Shown: positions 1-10,399 of the stretch, piece after piece
Layout: every line of letters starts with the position of its first letter
How positions within the stretch are numbered: position 1 is the stretch's first letter
Source of the DNA: Pyrrhosoma nymphula
Lineage: Eukaryota; Arthropoda; Insecta; Odonata; Coenagrionidae
Direction of reading: 5' to 3'
DNA length: 64,000 nt
NCBI GenBank assembly: GCA_963573305.1
Contig: OY754332.1
Span: 54,349,559-54,413,558, forward strand
The notes under the pieces: model-generated
The model's database searches: none
What the model saw: only the letters and a program-made list of their open reading frames with translations
What the model was told of the DNA's origin: nothing
Translations under genes and position numbers: made by a program

Positions 1-106
1 AAGGAAGTGGCGAATACAATTTTGCCTTTGCTTATTTAGTTTCCTATTTAGAATTAGGGTAGTATACCTGTTAAGATAGGTTTGGATGGAAGTGAGTACC
101 ACTTAT

Positions 107-370
107 CTAGATGTTTACGTCTGCAGGACTCCCATCTACCAACAAAGTTTCTCTATTTATCTCAGTATACGTCATGCTCCTTTTCACCCCGTCCATAAAG
201 CCTATTTTCTTCCTTCTCCTTCCCCAATTGACCAGCATCCTTCCCTCTCTCACTCCCTTAACAACCCTTTGCTCCTCATTTCTTCTTCCATCCACCTACT
301 CTTCCGCCTCATAATCTTCTTCTCAAGTTTCCTTTCCTCACCAAGCACTTCTTCGTTTACTACCACGTAA
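107..370 (-). mobile_element. RTE-like LINE 3' fragment
   Basis: This is a pyrimidine-rich stretch on the plus strand. Read on the minus strand it resembles the C-terminal tail of an RTE/BovB-type LINE, with peptides such as WMEEEMRS and FMDGVKRS in different frames. It aligns by eye with 15151-15545 and 23931-24375, including the same 3' terminus (TTTACRNSTGCAG-like on the plus strand) and the same GTCCATAAARC and ATACGTC words. It is 5' truncated and broken by frameshifts, so it is a dead scrap. The assignment rests mainly on the clearer copy at 15.2-15.5 kb, where the frame contains FEMW.WRRIEKV and TNEEM. Confidence 0.55.
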
Positions 371-402
371 TTTTTCTTAAAAATTATGAACTTTCCGAAA
401 GT

Positions 403-1631
403 GCCAAAAATATCTACATCTACATCTACATACTACCCCGCAAGCCGCCTCAATAGGCGTGTGGCGGGGGGTGTTAGGACACCAGCCGTTTACATATAAA
501 AAGGAAACGCTCTATGAAATTACGCCTTGCATTTATTAAAGTCCCTTATTGTTCGGGGGAAAAACGAATTCCCATACCTATCCGTTCGGAAAAATATCTC
601 TCTTAATTTATCGTTTCTGTCGTACCTGGAAATATAGTGGGGTTCTAATATGATGTTCTCCGTGTCGCTCTGAAAGATATCTATTCTCAATTGCTCAAGT
701 AATCTAAGCCTAGCGCGCAGCCTCCGAGTCTCTAGCGGCTCCCAGCCTAATTCGTTTAACATCTGCGTAACGCTGTCTGTACGCCCGTAGCAGTTTTTGA
801 CGAATCACGCAGCTTTCCTTTGTATTTTATTAAGTTCCCGAATTAATTCTTTCTGCACCGGATCCCATATGCTTGCTGCATATTCAAGGTGTGGCCGGAC
901 GAGTGCGAAATAGCACCTCTCTTTTACTTTTTCATCTGAGAATCTTCCCACAATACGCTTGACGAATCCTAGCTTCTTCAGAGCTCTGCCACAAATATTT
1001 CTTATATGTGTTCCCCACGATAGGTTTGAGGTTATCGTAACTCCCAGATACTTAACTTCATCTGTCGCCTTTATCTTAACGCCATCCACAGCATATACAC
1101 GGGGATAGTAGGACGACCTCCGCAAGAAATGTACCGCCGCACATTTGCTCAGATTAAGTTCGAGTCCCCACTCTTGGCTCCACACATGAACGTTGTTTAA
1201 ATCCGATGATAGAATTTCAAAGTCAGAGTGATCATTAATTTCGCGATAGATGACAGCGTCGTCAGCAAATAAACGTATTTTACTGCTAATTCGAGAGCAT
1301 AGATCATTTATGTATATAATGAACAAAAGGGGGCCGATTACGCTTCCTTGTGGGACACCTGATGTCACTTTAACTGCATCAGAGCTAATTCCGTCAAGAA
1401 CTACTTTTTGCTTACGATCACTCAGAAAGTCGCGTATCCAATTTACTACTGTTTCGTTTAGGCCGCATGACTGTAATTTGTATAAAAGTTTGTTGTGAGG
1501 TACCTTGTCGAAAGCTTTCTTAAAATCTAGGAATAATGCGTCCACTTGTGTTTTCGATTCACCAGATTTGAGAACGTCATGAAGAAAGAGCGCGAGCTGT
1601 GTTTCACATGATCTACCTTTCCGAAAGTCTA
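403..1631 (-). mobile_element. 5'-truncated LINE, family A (CR1/Jockey-like)
   Basis: This non-LTR retrotransposon copy lies on the minus strand. Its 3' end is a short (GTAGAT)n tail (plus-strand ATCTAC repeats at 411-431), preceded by a conserved 3' end reading TGGTGTCCTAACACC and GCGGGGTAGTATGTAG. Its 5' end is truncated inside the reverse transcriptase gene, at the conserved FRKGRSCETQ motif near 1603-1628. The word CTTTCCGAAAGT occurs at 391-402 and again at 1617-1628; the second copy is also part of the coding sequence. Related family A ends are seen at 7.4-7.9, 16.6-17.0, 34.1-34.3 and 55.4-56.4 kb. The clade is inferred from RT style and is not resolved. Confidence 0.88.
520..1628 (-). 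pseudogene. LINE reverse transcriptase, C-terminal part (family A)
   Basis: The frame is open from the truncation point near 1628 down to 805 and then continues in the same frame from 804 to 520, interrupted by a single TGA at 805-807. Visible motifs in order are FRKGRSCETQ, the first catalytic aspartate in FLDFKKAFDKVPH, SGVPQGSVIGPLLF, the active-site FADD (1258-1269), KYLGV, and the C-terminal LNKIQRKAA and LNELGWEPLETRRLRARL. RT would copy LINE RNA at a nicked target. The N-terminal endonuclease and fingers are missing. The TGA sits where CGA (Arg) would keep the family peptide going, so it looks like CpG decay. Otherwise this is one of the least damaged frames in the window, suggesting a fairly young insertion. 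Confidence 0.9.
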
Positions 1632-2363
1632 TAATAAATATATATATAATATAGTAAAAAGTCTATAAAAATATAATATAGTAAATAGTCTGAAGCAAAA
1701 TGTGACCACTACTTTGTATTGATATTGCAGCATGATAATGGAAATGTTCTTGTGGTAGATATTCATTTGTGTATAACAGATTTTTAATATCAGATATTAG
1801 TAGTTATACTTATGGGGCCGGATTCTGTACATTGACTGTAAATTTACGATGCTTATATATTATCTACTAGATACTAGGTATTAGTAAGTAATATATTTAG
1901 TAGTGACACTCGTTTTTCTAATTATTGATATAACAAAATGAGGCAGGGTTTTAGCAGTTTTTTAAACTATACTTATATTTCACATTGCTATTGATTGATT
2001 TTGTAATGGATTTCGGAAGAACAAAGCAGAAAGGGCCCGTGGTTAGCTTGGGAGTAAGTCAAGGAGACATATGACTTGTAGAGGATGAAAACAGAACAAA
2101 AGGGTGAATGGAGAATCAGGGTGGGCACTGAGAGTTTGGAGGGTGGAACGAAATTGCCGACTAGTGCTATTGACTTACAAATTTAATGTCTTGAAATGGT
2201 TGAGAAAGTGTGATAAGAGATAAATGCAGGAGTAAAAGCAAGTTGCTTAGTGAGTTGATTAGATTCCGGAAAATAGTACTTTAGAAATCCAATTAATACA
2301 ATGAAATCAATTCAGGGAACTTTGAATTGTGAAAAATGAAAAGGAAGCAAAACAAAGTACTAT
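1632..2363. other. AT-rich stretch, no gene seen
   Basis: Immediately 5' of the LINE, 1629-1695 is a short AT-rich tandem-like tract in which ATAATATAGTAAA..AGTCT occurs twice. The rest is AT-rich with scattered stops in all frames, and I recognise nothing in it. Confidence 0.5.
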
Positions 2364-2620
2364 GGGGGAAAAAAGTTTCCCAACGAACGGAGCGCCGCCA
2401 CTGTCGCTCTGACGAAAAATCGGCATTCACTCTTATGGCATATTATTCCTAGGAAACGACGATGGAAATTCGAAAACAATAAGGTGGCTGATCGTCGAAG
2501 CCAGTGACGGCCGCGTGCATTACCCTAGCGCTATTCGCGCTAGCCTCCAAACGGAGGCACATTAGACGAACTTGTATGCATTTGAAACGTACATAGTACC
2601 ATTGAACTCGTTCTCGCCGT
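2364..2620 (+). repeat. Left terminal inverted repeat of copy A
   Basis: This is the inverted partner of 3835-4099. The outer 35 bp are the best conserved. GGGAAA..TTTCCC within the tip is itself palindromic, so the extreme terminus can form a small hairpin. Confidence 0.78.
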
Positions 2621-3834
2621 GAATTCCTCAGAATGTTTTCCCTTCTCTCTCTTTTTTCCTAGGCTTTGCTCCTCCTCTCGCACTTTGGCAATGTCCTGGG
2701 ATACACCTTGTTACCACTTCTCTCACTATAACCTACGATACTTGACAGAACACCACCGTGAAAACGTATTTCCTCTTTTAATCGTGAATACAAACGTATG
2801 TTCAATGCATATTTCAAGCATGGCGGTATATTTACTAATGCTGCGCCAAAAATAAGCTGTGAATGTCCAAATACATAGTTTATAGTGAATAAAATAATAA
2901 TTTAGTAAATTCTCAAGTAAGAAAGACAAGAAACAGTAAGTAAGAAACATTTTTCTTCGCACTACTTCGTTTATCCATGGCAAAGATGAAAATGCGAAGG
3001 ATTTGGACGTAATCCTCGGACGTCATTCGAGGTGATGTTCCTAATACAGATCCCGATCCAGCAGCAGAAATATCTCTCCAAACACGCAGACATATAAGCT
3101 CAGATCTATGTTTCCTTGATATGTTTTTGGGTGATACCTGGAAAACAGGAGGAATATTACTTTTTTAATAACGAAATGTTCTTAAGAGTACTATCACATG
3201 CTAAAGTTACATTTAATTACAATTGCGAGTTTTTTCATTGATAAACACGCCCATACTCAACACTTCTAATGTTTAATCATCGATGAAAGTTACCATAAAA
3301 AGAACCAATATAATTGGTTCATATCCCGGTACGAATGAGCGAAATCTATCCTCGCTGTTTAATTAGTTTCTTTATTGCTAACTTTCTTGTCGGCCAGCAA
3401 CTTCTCATACCAGCTTCATTAGGTGGTTTCACACTATTCAGGTTCGTTTTAGTTTTATGTCCTCTTTATCACAGCAATAGGATTTTCATTAGGATGCTAA
3501 TGTGTGCTGCCATCATCATCTCGAGATGTGAATCTTGGTCTCCGTTTCTTTGTCGTGTTGCCGTCGTCTCATCCCCCTTCCTTCAGCGTTTTAGCCATAA
3601 GTATACTATTTCTATTCAACTCAATTGCTCTCGATACCTAAGTGACAATTGAGCCTACCTAAACCATCCCATTGACTTATGCCCTCTCTCCTGGACTTAA
3701 TGGAATTTTGTAAATATCCGTGGAAGTCGTCACAGAGGAAATAGTGTCTGCAAAAGCAAATGCATTAAAATCCAAATCCTATCTAAGCTACCAATCAACT
3801 TCCATTAGTATAATTAGGGATAAGCAGCCTGTTG

Positions 3835-4099
3835 TCTTACCTAGGTGCATGCCATGCAAGGTTATTTAATGCGCCTCCGTTCTCGTCATGGCCAGCGCGA
3901 AACACACTCGGGGCAGGTGAGCGGCCGGGAATCCATCAGCGATTTGGACGATCAGTCCAGCACCTTACTGCGTTTGAATTTCCCTCGTCGTGGCCGAGAC
4001 CTGAGAATAATATGCCATCCGAAATGAAAGTGATTTTCCCCCGAGAGCGATTGTGGTGACGCTTCGTTTGTTGGGAAACTTTTCCCAACTTTTTCCCCC
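3835..4099 (-). repeat. Right terminal inverted repeat of copy A
   Basis: This is the inverted partner of 2364-2620. It carries GTTGGGAAACTTTTCCCAAC near the tip, then an extra TTTTTCCCCC that the other copy lacks at this end. Confidence 0.78.
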
Positions 4100-4590
4100 T
4101 ATATACATGTTCCAGTGTGCGATTATAATAAAATCTAAATAGATGCAAACAGGAGCAGTTACGCATTTGGTTGATGGAGCAGTATTATGGAGGAATAAGG
4201 ACTTAAAACTGTAAGAATAGCCAACAGAATGGTGAAGGGGAAAAAGGAACGTACATGTGAGATAAAAATGATGAGGGGGAACGTACTATTTGATGCTAAT
4301 AAATAACTGATGCAAAATTCTGCGTTGCAAAAACGTGATGCTTTGGCTTTTACACTTGAGGTAAGATGTTGGTGTAGGTACAATGGGCGAGAGTGAAAAT
4401 GGGTAAGATGGGACTGGTTATGATGGCTCACGAATGAATATTAATTGAAAGAAAAGAAAAACTCCAATGGCCTTAAATAAGCACAACATTTCTGGGAAGA
4501 AGTAAATGCTTCAAGGATTATGGGGAAAAATGAGACAGCAAAAAATAATGTTGGCAGAAGATCAGGGACACAGCAAACTACTCATTTTAA
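4100..4590. other. No recognisable gene
   Basis: This AT-rich spacer has only short frames. A weak purine-rich stretch (4180-4420) could be an old LINE scrap, but no motif supports that. Confidence 0.4.
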
Positions 4591-4599
4591 TTAACTCTC

Positions 4600-4715
4600 T
4601 GAGGTTGTTTGCGAGAAAAGTCATTCTTCGCCGGTGACATCCAGTAGTTACCGGTCAGTATTGCTAGCCAGTTGCACCAGCGAGCCATCTCAATACAAGG
4701 TCTGGGGGAGTTTAT
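4600..4715 (-). mobile_element. tRNA-related SINE fragment
   Basis: On the minus strand the sequence contains TGGTGCAACTGGCTAGCA followed by CTGACCGGTAA, which matches the tRNA-like head (box A and anticodon arm) of the SINE at 51.64-51.75 kb. A box A-like TGGYGCAACTGG is visible, but the box B region is degraded. It is probably a decayed copy of that SINE. Confidence 0.5.
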
Positions 4716-5159
4716 GAGAACTAGACGTTCTAGTCTCCAGTCTACTCTGCAGCCTGTAGTGCTTTTCAGGGTACAAAAATAATTTTTCATGGCAAATTTT
4801 CATCAATTTTGCCTTTATCTTTGAACATGTACTTGGAACTGCGTACGCATTATTAGTGTATTTTACGCTATGAGCACACCTACTGAAACATACTTTATGG
4901 GGGTTGACATTACCCCGCAATTGACGTTTTCAGACCTTTAAGTTTTCCTCGCCACGGTAGCGATAGTATATACAAAATCCTGTCTGTCACTATTCGGTGC
5001 GTTAAAGTTGACGAAATGGAGCAAATGCTTTTTTCTTTTGGTGGGCGCGACCGCGGCAAATGGCCGCATATTTTAGTTTCTGAGGTCTCCATTTGGTACC
5101 GTTTGTATTTAATGCCTGTGTCTCCAGGTATTCATTTTTCATGATAGGAGGGAGTATTT

Positions 5160-5503
5160 CCGATATCCAGATCAATTATCCACCGGACGCTTCAGTAGCT
5201 GTGTGACATCGAAGAGAGATTGACGTTTTACTAAAGATATAAAAGAAATTTTAGGAAAATTTAAGAACAAGGAACCGGTGCCTGGAGCACCTACACAAGT
5301 AATATGCCATGTTTGCAGGTGGCATAAAAATTACAGGTCAAAAATTGAGTGCCAGTGATGTAAAAATAATGTATGTAGGAGGCATTGTCGTCAAGAGACA
5401 ACATGTATGAGATGGGAAGATTAACAGGACTTAGATATGAACTAAGATGTAACTAAGTAATGCGCCCACTCGTGGGAGTGAATTTGGCGCGCCCACATGA
5501 GGG
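5160..5503 (+). pseudogene. piggyBac-like transposase C-terminus and 3' transposon end
   Basis: From about 5225 the plus strand encodes FTKDIKEILGKF, then a cysteine-rich segment CHVCRWHKNYRSKIEC..C, KNNVCRRHC and TTCMRW, ending at a TAA near 5430. This spacing of C-x2-C, C-x2-C and C/H-rich pairs resembles the C-terminal zinc-binding domain of piggyBac transposases, which helps bind the transposon end. The frame has two internal TGA stops, one of them where CGA would fit. About 70 bp further on, GCGCCCAC is repeated twice and the element stops at ATGAGGG followed by TTAA (5504-5507), the target site of piggyBac elements. The 5' half is absent. Confidence 0.6.
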
Positions 5504-5507
5504 TTAA
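5504..5507. other. TTAA target site at the piggyBac-like 3' end
   Basis: A TTAA lies directly after the GGG terminus of the transposase remnant, as expected for piggyBac insertion. No matching left end was found upstream. Confidence 0.5.
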
Positions 5508-6560
5508 AATTAAGGGAGCCTTTCGTTCGCCCTAATATGCTGATCACTTCACAAGAGACCACCTAATTTGCCTTCCATTCGTATCTGACCTTGCAAACGT
5601 AGTAGTGGACTTCTTAACAGATCGGGAGCAGAGTTGATGCGCGCAAAGAAGCAAGGGAACATCGATAATTGCATCCGCGATAGTATCTTTTCGTTGATTT
5701 TCAGCAAAGCCGTCAAACATGGACAATGTCAAGTTTTTTATTACACTGAGGTAAAAGCTTGCGTTTTTAAATACTTATTTTGAACGCATTCGATTGCTAT
5801 ACACAAAAATTTCGGCCGTGATTGCTGCGGACGAACATAATGGTTCTACCAACCGACAGGTTGCCAAACGCTTAGCCAGAGAACATCGCTGCACTCGACT
5901 TCATTCGTGTGTGGTAAAGTGGACTGATGTGTTCAGACCTGCGCCAACTTCATCACCTTGAATGGAAAGCTCCGTAAAATTATTCATATCGGAGCTAAAA
6001 TAGATGATTTTCGACGGAGCTATGCTAGGCAACGTGCATTGATAGGAACACCAACTTAACTATACGTCATGCAATGATTTTTCTCACTTGAAATTATCCC
6101 TTTCGCGGGATTGATGGTTTCATACAATTTTAATAATCGTGATAGTCGCGGCGGATGTCATATTTATTCTCCTGCGCGATACCGAGCTGGAAGCGCCATT
6201 TGCCCACCAGTGCCCCGCAGTCCACCTAAGTTGCCTACCCCTTCACTTCTCCCGTAGCTCATTTGAAATATCCTTTGTATTTCGGTGAGTTTCTCTTTTC
6301 AATTTCGGAAAGTGTCCTCTCCCATTATTGAACGAGATACTATTGCGAAATAATTTCTCGCTTTGTCCACGTGATATTATCGACTCGAGAAATCCACGAG
6401 GTATTATCCACTCAATTGAATTCCAAAATCCTACCTTCAAATGAAACAAGCCACGACTTATGGCATGACTTATGTGATCGCGAGAAAATTTGGCACTCGA
6501 CATGAAAAACGGCCCTCGACAAAAACCCGAAAATCCACGTCGGAGCTCCCTAAATCATCT
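5508..6560. other. No confident gene; faint HTH-like relic
   Basis: Around 5818-5945 the plus strand reads VIAADEHNGSTNRQVAKRLA, which has the feel of a helix-turn-helix segment of a transposase but cannot be assigned. The remainder is ordinary AT-rich sequence with short frames. Confidence 0.3.
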
Positions 6561-7115
6561 CTGAAAGGGAAGCAAGCTGTACGTGGGGGGTGCGGCTGGG
6601 GACAAAAACATATGGCCTATTAGCAATGAGAGGCCTGGTGTGGAAGGTCAGGGCGACACAGCATTGTGGGCTCCGTGGGACGGGCCTCCTCCGCGGAGGG
6701 GCAAAGGATTCGCCCCACTCCGGATTGGAACGTCATCCACCCGACGCCAATTCCTCCTCCCCCTCCCACCTCAATGCGTCGCGACTGTTCGACACGGGGG
6801 AGGCGGAACTCGCATCATTTTGCTAATGGAGCGCGCCGGAGCATTTAGGATGAGCGAAGGTGGCTCCAGGGCTGGGGACGAGGATGGGGCTGGGCGTGGT
6901 GCATTGTGGTGCGAGAGGGAGGGAGAATGGAAGGCGGTGGAATCAGACTCATTAGCCAAGCCACAAGAAGAATATGTGATGCTGCGGTCTTGGGGGGGGG
7001 GGGGGGAAGGGTGTGGGTGCGGTGGGGTTGACGCTGGGCGGAAGTGAAGTTGGGTTGCGGCCGGGGCGGGTCCGACTGCGGCGGGGCGACGTGGAATCCG
7101 AGAAGAATTATGAGG
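6560..7115. other. GC-rich, G-skewed island
   Basis: This is an abrupt rise in GC with many CpGs and G-runs, including a run of about 15 G at 6992-7006. The overlapping frames of 60-154 codons are low-complexity products (Pro/Arg/Gly-rich) and are not credible proteins. It could be a CpG-island-like regulatory segment or simple-sequence expansion. Confidence 0.5.
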
Positions 7116-7435
7116 CGGTCGTCTTTAGCTAAAGGCTAATCGAGAAGCGATGGGTGGCAAGTCTGAAATAGACCGAGGCGCGACTGTGCTGGATGGGCCA
7201 TTTGTTTCATGGAAGTTAGTTGAGCATTGCGCCAGGGAGTCAGTCTTAGTCTATACACGCTGGGATTAAATTGATCGTGTGGGCGACATGTTATAAGGAC
7301 CAGCCAACAGTGGATGGTTACGTGATTTCACCCGTAAGACTTTTCATTAACTTTACATGCTTGGGTTTAGTACTTTCCGTCCTCGCGAAAGTACTCAGTC
7401 ACCTGGATAGCCTTTAGGTTAACATAGCCTGAAGG
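7115..7435. other. No recognisable gene
   Basis: This mixed-composition spacer lies between the GC island and a LINE 3' end. No frame, repeat or RNA gene was recognised. Confidence 0.4.
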
Positions 7436-7856
7436 GGCAACACAGCTAATGGAAGGACTAGGTTTGAGCCGCTGGAGACTCAGATGCTAGCACGCTAGGT
7501 TTAAATACTTGAAAAAATCGGATCAAGCTAATTTGTTTGAAAAGAAGGATATAATTTCGATCCCGCGCTGTGTCTCTAAAACTAATAGAAGCTAAAAATT
7601 AAGAGATACCCTGCCGTACTGATAGGTCCCATAAGTCCTTTCCTCGTGTCATTATTGAATATACGATAGCAAACAAAATCACAAAAAAGACAAAATCCCG
7701 TCGTATAACAAAAAACGTGACACCAAGACTGTGGTTAACATACAAATCACCTTTACTCTCTCCCCCTCTTTTTCCCTCCCCTAAATATGGCTGGTGTCCT
7801 AACCCCTAGCCAAGAACCCCTGCGACAGCTCGCAGGGTAGTATGTAGAATTGTTGT
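7436..7856 (+). mobile_element. LINE family A 3' end fragment
   Basis: The segment starts with a peptide related to the family A C-terminus: TQLMEGL, then a region aligning with LGWEPLETRRLRARL, with frameshifts. It ends with GGCTGGTGTCCTAACCCC and GCAGGGTAGTATGTAGAA, matching the conserved 3' end at 403-480. It is a heavily truncated, decayed copy on the plus strand. The 16.7-17.0 kb copy shares the same words in the same order. Confidence 0.72.
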
Positions 7857-9535
7857 GATCTGAAAATCGGTAGGCGAGTTTCTATGTATTTTAAATGTGG
7901 CTGTTGTTTTTCAATGTCCTCTTGAATGAATTTTCTTGGTATTTCCGTGTATATTTCTGTCCAGTTATTGAAAAAAGCTCAGAATAGCCAAGTGAAAATA
8001 TGCCACCCCAGAGTGTGACCTTTTACTTTCCTGACGTCAATACCCCCTCCTCCCCAAATCTATTGCCACCTCGCCGAAAGCATTCTTGTCTCGGATCGTC
8101 CTATATAATGGCACGGAGAGATACGCAAATGGTAATTGTTCATTCGTCGGACTTTCAATCATCACTCAGTTGTCGGTCAGTCATGTAGCCGAAACGGAAG
8201 TCGAGGCGCGGGGCCATGCGGTCCGTGCACTTGTAGTCGCAGCGCCATCCACCCGTACCATATCCAGAGTTTCTCTCCTTCCCGAGTCGTGGTAATATAC
8301 TTGTTGGGCTATTCTGACGCACATGTTGGTTCTTGTATAATGTTTTATTCTTGCCCTCGCTAGACTTGAAATAAATTAAACCATTTTTCTATCAAGTACT
8401 TGATTTTAAATGAATTGATTCATATTCCCTCAATACCTCTGGGTGACTATTCGTTTCTCGGCAGCCAAGGGCTAGGACCCATTAGTCCGTGTTTGAGTCC
8501 CGTCAAACGACGGGGCGTGCTCGCGCGACAACAGTATTGGACGAAGGTTTAGCTGTTTTTACTTTTGGCGTGCATTATCAATCCGTCTACAACTTCTTCA
8601 CATACTCTGTGAAGGATACACATGTCCATTACACTTCAATCACTATTTTGCCCTGTGATCCATCGTTTGCGGTGAAGAGGTGGACTCCATACCCATCGTA
8701 TCAACAGAATAGTTTTTTCGGACTTTAGTTCTCTGCCTCTGACGGATTGATGGATGTTCCTGTACGTAGATATTTTGCACTATTCTCCCACTTCTTGCTC
8801 AGATGTCGCCGTGAGCGCTCAGCAGAATATTTGGCCCCTTATGTGAATCCATTAAGAGTCTCGGAAAAATTTGAGAAAAAAAATCTACTGCTAAAAGTAC
8901 TGAGAATCGAACCTCTGCATTTATTATGCTGATGTCTGTTTCAGTGGGTATTGAGAAAAATGACCATAATATTGGTGGAGCCATAGTTTCTATGAGAAAA
9001 GCTGACTCCACTACAATAACTTGACAATGAACTGTAATATTGTCTCGAGTAAGGGTCTTGACTGGCATTGCCGTTCCCGCTTAAATTTCTTTCGGCGAGC
9101 TAGGGAGAGCTAGTTATCTGAAGCATATAGCTTGGCGACGTCTTCATTTGCATATAATTTTTCCTGGACCCATTTAAGACTGAACGTTTTTCTGATTTTG
9201 AGACGAATGATGGATGGACTGAGGAGATTAGGCTGTGAGTTGCAAGCTCAGGGTCTTCTGCCGTTGGTAATTATCCATAAATTAGTAGTTCGCACTTATT
9301 CCTAGTCGTAGTGAACTGAGTGGCTCCATCTTGAATCTAGCACATTTATTTGAGTTTCTTATCTGATAACTTGGTTCGATGGTGCCAGTTCAAATTATTT
9401 TTCCGGGCAGATCATACATCTTGCTAAATTAGGGTTCGTTCGTTGATTAATACATACTACTAATAAATGTAAGGCCATCCTTCCTTCTCCACCCTATTGT
9501 TGTGTTCGTCACATATGTATATTCTATCCTCTGTC
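7857..9535. other. No recognisable gene
   Basis: The sequence is mostly unique-looking, with short overlapping frames at 8000-8360 and 8489-8730 that lack motifs or codon bias. I see no element termini here. Confidence 0.4.
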
Positions 9536-9680
9536 TTTCACCTTCTGTCTGAACGAAATATTTTAATATTTACGCCGCAGTTTGGTCTGAGTGAATGAAT
9601 AGAGAGACCCCGAAGTTACCACGAGCTGTTTTAGAAATTATATATTTTAGAAAAATCGTTAATTTTTTATCAAAATTGTA
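9536..9680 (+). repeat. Dispersed repeat R1, plus copy
   Basis: TCTTTCACCTTCTGTCTGAA to about TTATCAAAATTGT is present again, inverted, at 16192-16335. Shared words include TTTACGCCGCAGT, CCCCGAAGTTACCACGAGCT and TATATTTTAGAAA. There is no coding content; it is probably a MITE or element-end fragment. Confidence 0.7.
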
Positions 9681-9880
9681 TGTCAGGGACTTTATCTTGT
9701 CCAATCTCAGCCATTTATGTACTAGAAAGGGTGAAGGACTCGTCTGTTACCGTAAAGTGAGGAAATTAAAACGCTGTTTTAGCAGTGTACGACGATGAAT
9801 TCCACACGGCGGAATTAAGGAGTGAACCGAAGCCCATGCAATAATTTTTTGGCGCAAATAGGGACGTGCATGAATAACAT

Positions 9881-10291
9881 TTATCTTATATAAATGAAGT
9901 TAACAAGGTTAACCAAAAAACAGCAATATGCATACATAAAACTCCGGAAATACTTGCGATTCTGGTAAAGCATCTCCGGGTTCTCCACCGGGTTACCACA
10001 CACTTCATTTCTGCCGATGACGATTGACGACTCGTACATGGAAACGTTGGCATAAATGAAGAGTGTGAACCGGTGGAGAACCCAAATAGACTTCACCAAC
10101 ATCCTTCGCCGGAAAAGCGTCAGATCATTCTTCACGCACACAATTCTCTTAAACAAGAGTAAAAGAGTCACTTTTCCGGACGCCCTGGATAACAGTACAT
10201 TCCCTGCACGCCGAGCGAAGACTGCGAAGAGCGAATACTTCACTGCCCAGGAAACTTCCGGCACTAGTGGTCGGTCGTTCCAATAAATCAT
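9881..10291 (-). CDS. Unrecognised 136-codon open frame
   Basis: This open frame has no recognisable domain. It contains hydrophobic stretches near its N-terminus (VKYSLFAVFARRAG) and C-terminus (YAYCCFLVNLVNF) and overlaps a 30-bp-arm hairpin. It lies just downstream of a gypsy integrase relic on the same strand but shows no polyprotein motif. It may be a chance frame in repeat DNA. Confidence 0.15.
   Translation of the reverse strand: MIYWNDRPLVPEVSWAVKYSLFAVFARRAGNVLLSRASGKVTLLLLFKRIVCVKNDLTLFRRRMLVKSIWVLHRFTLFIYANVSMYESSIVIGRNEVCGNPVENPEMLYQNRKYFRSFMYAYCCFLVNLVNFIYIR
9978..10083. repeat. Inverted repeat hairpin, ~30-bp arms
   Basis: GGGTTCTCCACCGG with its extension to CTTCATTT (9978-10010) is inverted at 10053-10083 (AAATGAAG to CCGGTGGAGAACCC), with a ~42-nt spacer. 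The arms are nearly perfect. The surrounding open frames (9881-10291 minus, 10056-10286 plus) overlap this hairpin and have no recognised domain. Confidence 0.75.
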
Positions 10292-10399
10292 TTGAATGAC
10301 ATCAGTTGGACAAGGGATTATTCGGATGATATGTTAACAACTTCTCAAATGGCGTGAATCTGTGGTTTTCATACCGAGCTGAACTGAAAGCTATTTAAA

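Larger units (their letters stand above)
2364..4099 (+). mobile_element. TIR element 'GGGGGAAAAAAG', copy A (1.74 kb)
   Basis: The left end reads GGGGGAAAAAAGTTTCCCAA and the right end is its inverted counterpart, ending TTTTTCCCCC. The inverted similarity continues inward for roughly 250 bp (2364-2620 against 3835-4099), with shared words such as GGCATATTATTC, GATCGTC and GCGCTAG. A direct TAT flanks both ends (2361-2363, 4100-4102), a possible 3-bp target duplication. The interior has frames of 78-112 codons that are not conserved in the sister copy at 46637-48880, so it looks non-autonomous. The superfamily is not recognised. A 3-bp duplication would fit PIF/Harbinger or CACTA groups, but the termini do not clearly match either. 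Confidence 0.8.

Noticed and set aside
3314..3652. 112-codon plus frame inside TIR element copy A
   Set aside because: The aligned region of copy B does not keep the reading frame, so it is not a conserved transposase.
6583..7047. 154-codon open frame in the 6.6-7.1 kb GC island
   Set aside because: Gly/Arg-rich low-complexity translation including a mononucleotide G run; competing frames overlap it.
8470..8530. tRNA-like segment with GTTTGAGTCCC
   Set aside because: Only a weak box B-like word is present, with no matching box A or cloverleaf pairing.
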